Part shown: positions 62,739 through 64,000 of the stretch, in pieces
Numbering within the stretch: position 1 is the first letter of the stretch
Layout: the number at the start of each line of letters is the position of its first letter
Assembly (NCBI GenBank): GCA_965248775.1
Contig: OZ252150.1
Coordinates: forward strand, 4,464,001 to 4,528,000
Length of the DNA: 64,000 nucleotides
From: JBHHUI01 sp965248775
GTDB lineage: Bacteria; Chloroflexota; Anaerolineae; Anaerolineales; JBHHUI01
Reading direction: 5' to 3'
Notes under the pieces: model-generated
Database searches by the model: none
What the model saw: the letters and a program-made list of their open reading frames with translations, nothing else
Told to the model about the DNA's origin: nothing
Translations under genes and position numbers: made by a program

Positions 62739-64000
62739 ATGCCTTTGGTCGATTTGAATCGAGGCATTAACGTTCGGGATCACAACCCCGAATATAATCG
62801 TCTTCATGGCGGCCTAGTCGACCAGATCGACTCGCTGCTCGGTTTTGAGGAGCCGCCAGTATTTGAGCCGGACGATGATATATATTCGGCGATCCTAAAA
62901 GCTTCACGCAATCATATAGTTGCGGATAACTGGCGAAAAACTGTAATTGTTGCCATTGGTAGGCAACAATACCCAAGGATCAAGTCCAGCCTGAATCGGT
63001 TATTCGAAGAAACTTTTGAGCGACTGACAACCCGGTTTAGATTCGCTAGGATTATGGCAAATGGTGGCGACGTTTTCCGCTACGGATTGTTGCTCCTCTA
63101 CTTCCTAACGAGGCGTATCCGCCATGAATACGGACGGCTAAGGCGTGGGATACCTGACTGGTTGCACCACTGGGTAGATCAGCATCAGTTTTGGAACCAA
63201 TTCAGTGAGCACAAGCCGGATTTCGGTGCCCGGCCTGTTTGCATAGTTACACCTTTGAGTGTGCCGCATATTGGGTATGCGCTTGGGAAAATCATCTCAA
63301 AATTTAGGGCGGAAAATATATCCGTTGTCTGTATTTTTGTCGATGGATTCAATCCGAGAACCAGTTCATCGATTAGGGCCGGCTGGGAGTGGCTAGAAAG
63401 CGTCGAATCGATTTCATTGCCTGCAATACCGGGTGCGTTGTATGAAACTCTAGTCGGGTTATTCGTTTCTCAGCTGCCTCGAAAATACCATTCTAACAAA
63501 TTTCCTGGGCTTTCCCGGACGCCTGGTCTTAAGGCCAATTTCCAGAAATATGCCCGGGAGTTTGTTTTTGCAGCCAACTGTGTATCATCCTTACTTAAGG
63601 CTGTTGCTCCACGATCGATCTTGAATATGGCAGATAGCCGCGTATATGGCCAGGCGTTTAGCTATTGTTGTGTTTTGGGTGAGACTCCTGTTTACAGCTA
63701 CGTGCCGATGATACGGTATCCTACCCGATTTGATGCCCCTTTGACGCCTTCACACTTAGTGTCATCGAGATTAGATATACCAGATGATCATGGAAGACAT
63801 TCGCAGCGAACTTACACTGTTGTTGGCTCACCCCTTCTTGATGCTTCTGCGAGAGTTCAATTCGATGACGTTCCTCGGAAACAAGGTGTCCTGCACCTGG
63901 CTTACTTTACCAAACGCGATTATCCAAACCAGAGCGTACTTGCTCAAATCAAGCAAGTGATGGATCAACTCTCCGAACGGTTTCACCTGGTCATCAAGCC
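62739..64000 (+). CDS. Large unidentified glycan-synthesis protein, cut by the window end
   Basis: A frame without stop runs from ATG 62739 to the right edge (420 codons so far). The previous stop at 62673 is in the same frame, so the start lies between them; TTG 62718 is also possible. The sequence is plainly coding: PVCIVTPLSVPHIGYALG begins a Rossmann-like half, ISVVCIFVDGFNPRTSSS follows, and GSPLLDASARVQF, GVLHLAYFTKRDYP and LSERFHLVIK near the edge resemble the second GT-B half of capsule and polysialyl-type transferases. I infer a transferase or polymerase but cannot name the family. Confidence 0.6.
   Translation, partial: MPLVDLNRGINVRDHNPEYNRLHGGLVDQIDSLLGFEEPPVFEPDDDIYSAILKASRNHIVADNWRKTVIVAIGRQQYPRIKSSLNRLFEETFERLTTRFRFARIMANGGDVFRYGLLLLYFLTRRIRHEYGRLRRGIPDWLHHWVDQHQFWNQFSEHKPDFGARPVCIVTPLSVPHIGYALGKIISKFRAENISVVCIFVDGFNPRTSSSIRAGWEWLESVESISLPAIPGALYETLVGLFVSQLPRKYHSNKFPGLSRTPGLKANFQKYAREFVFAANCVSSLLKAVAPRSILNMADSRVYGQAFSYCCVLGETPVYSYVPMIRYPTRFDAPLTPSHLVSSRLDIPDDHGRHSQRTYTVVGSPLLDASARVQFDDVPRKQGVLHLAYFTKRDYPNQSVLAQIKQVMDQLSERFHLVIK

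Noticed and set aside
1..64000. CRISPR arrays, tRNA and rRNA genes, phage genes
   Set aside because: I saw no regularly spaced repeats, cloverleaf-type sequences, ribosomal RNA stretches or phage structural genes.

Overview
The window is a 64 kb stretch of bacterial surface-polysaccharide gene clusters. It holds glycosyltransferases, sugar-nucleotide enzymes, SAM methyltransferases, an ABC glycan exporter, GT-C-like membrane proteins and many insertion sequences. I see no tRNA, rRNA, CRISPR array or phage module. Base composition is near 50% G+C by eye, with AT-richer patches around 32.4-33.6 kb and 48.2-50.1 kb. The phylum cannot be fixed from the sequence. My low-confidence guess is a Chloroflexota-like or other environmental bacterium with large GT-C proteins and diverse IS families.

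Layout. (1) 1-4377, minus strand: the start of a membrane protein at the left edge, a NodB-type deacetylase, a formyltransferase and a GT-C-like membrane protein, together resembling an ArnD/ArnA/ArnT module. (2) 4418-12230, plus strand: a MarR-type EPS regulator, a GDP-fucose synthase-like protein, an ABC permease (Wzm), an epimerase, a glycosyltransferase, an ABC ATPase with glycan-binding domain (Wzt), then neuA and neuB. Genes are tightly packed, with repeated 4-base start/stop overlaps. (3) 12.2-24.0 kb: a scarred duplication zone. A neuC copy is broken by two nested IS elements. An IS256-type relic, a truncated SGNH gene, a neuA 3' scrap and a broken second neuB follow. Then come an intact neuC, a CBS protein, a capsule-type gene, and decayed copies of asnB, the capsule gene and a methyltransferase. 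(4) 24.0-30.1 kb: methyltransferase, SGNH hydrolase, two glycosyltransferases and a frameshifted membrane protein. (5) 30.1-32.4 kb: an IS3-type relic carrying palindromic repeats, with an IS4-type element inserted in its end. (6) 32.7-44.1 kb: methyltransferase, three glycosyltransferases, an SDR, a CapD/WbpM-type dehydratase and three membrane proteins. (7) 44.1-64 kb: a second EPS regulator with a clear operator, a NusG-like antiterminator, a WlbA-type dehydrogenase, a sulfotransferase, an opposing nucleotidyltransferase/kinase fusion, an MsbA-type ABC exporter and a sugar methyltransferase. It ends with an unusual block of DAHP-synthase-like, AroE-like, O-methyltransferase, two CMP-sugar-synthetase-like, NeuB/SAF-like, GT2 and an unfinished glycan gene.

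How it works together. NeuC, NeuB and NeuA should convert UDP-GlcNAc to a CMP-activated nonulosonic acid. Despite the duplication exactly one undamaged copy of each remains (neuA and neuB from copy 1, neuC from copy 2). Wzm/Wzt would export the finished chain. The 53-62 kb block pairs two shikimate-pathway enzyme folds with CMP-activation and methylation genes. It is the best candidate here for an undescribed biosynthetic route, possibly a methylated heptulosonate- or cyclitol-type glycan unit. That proposal is inference from family membership and gene order.
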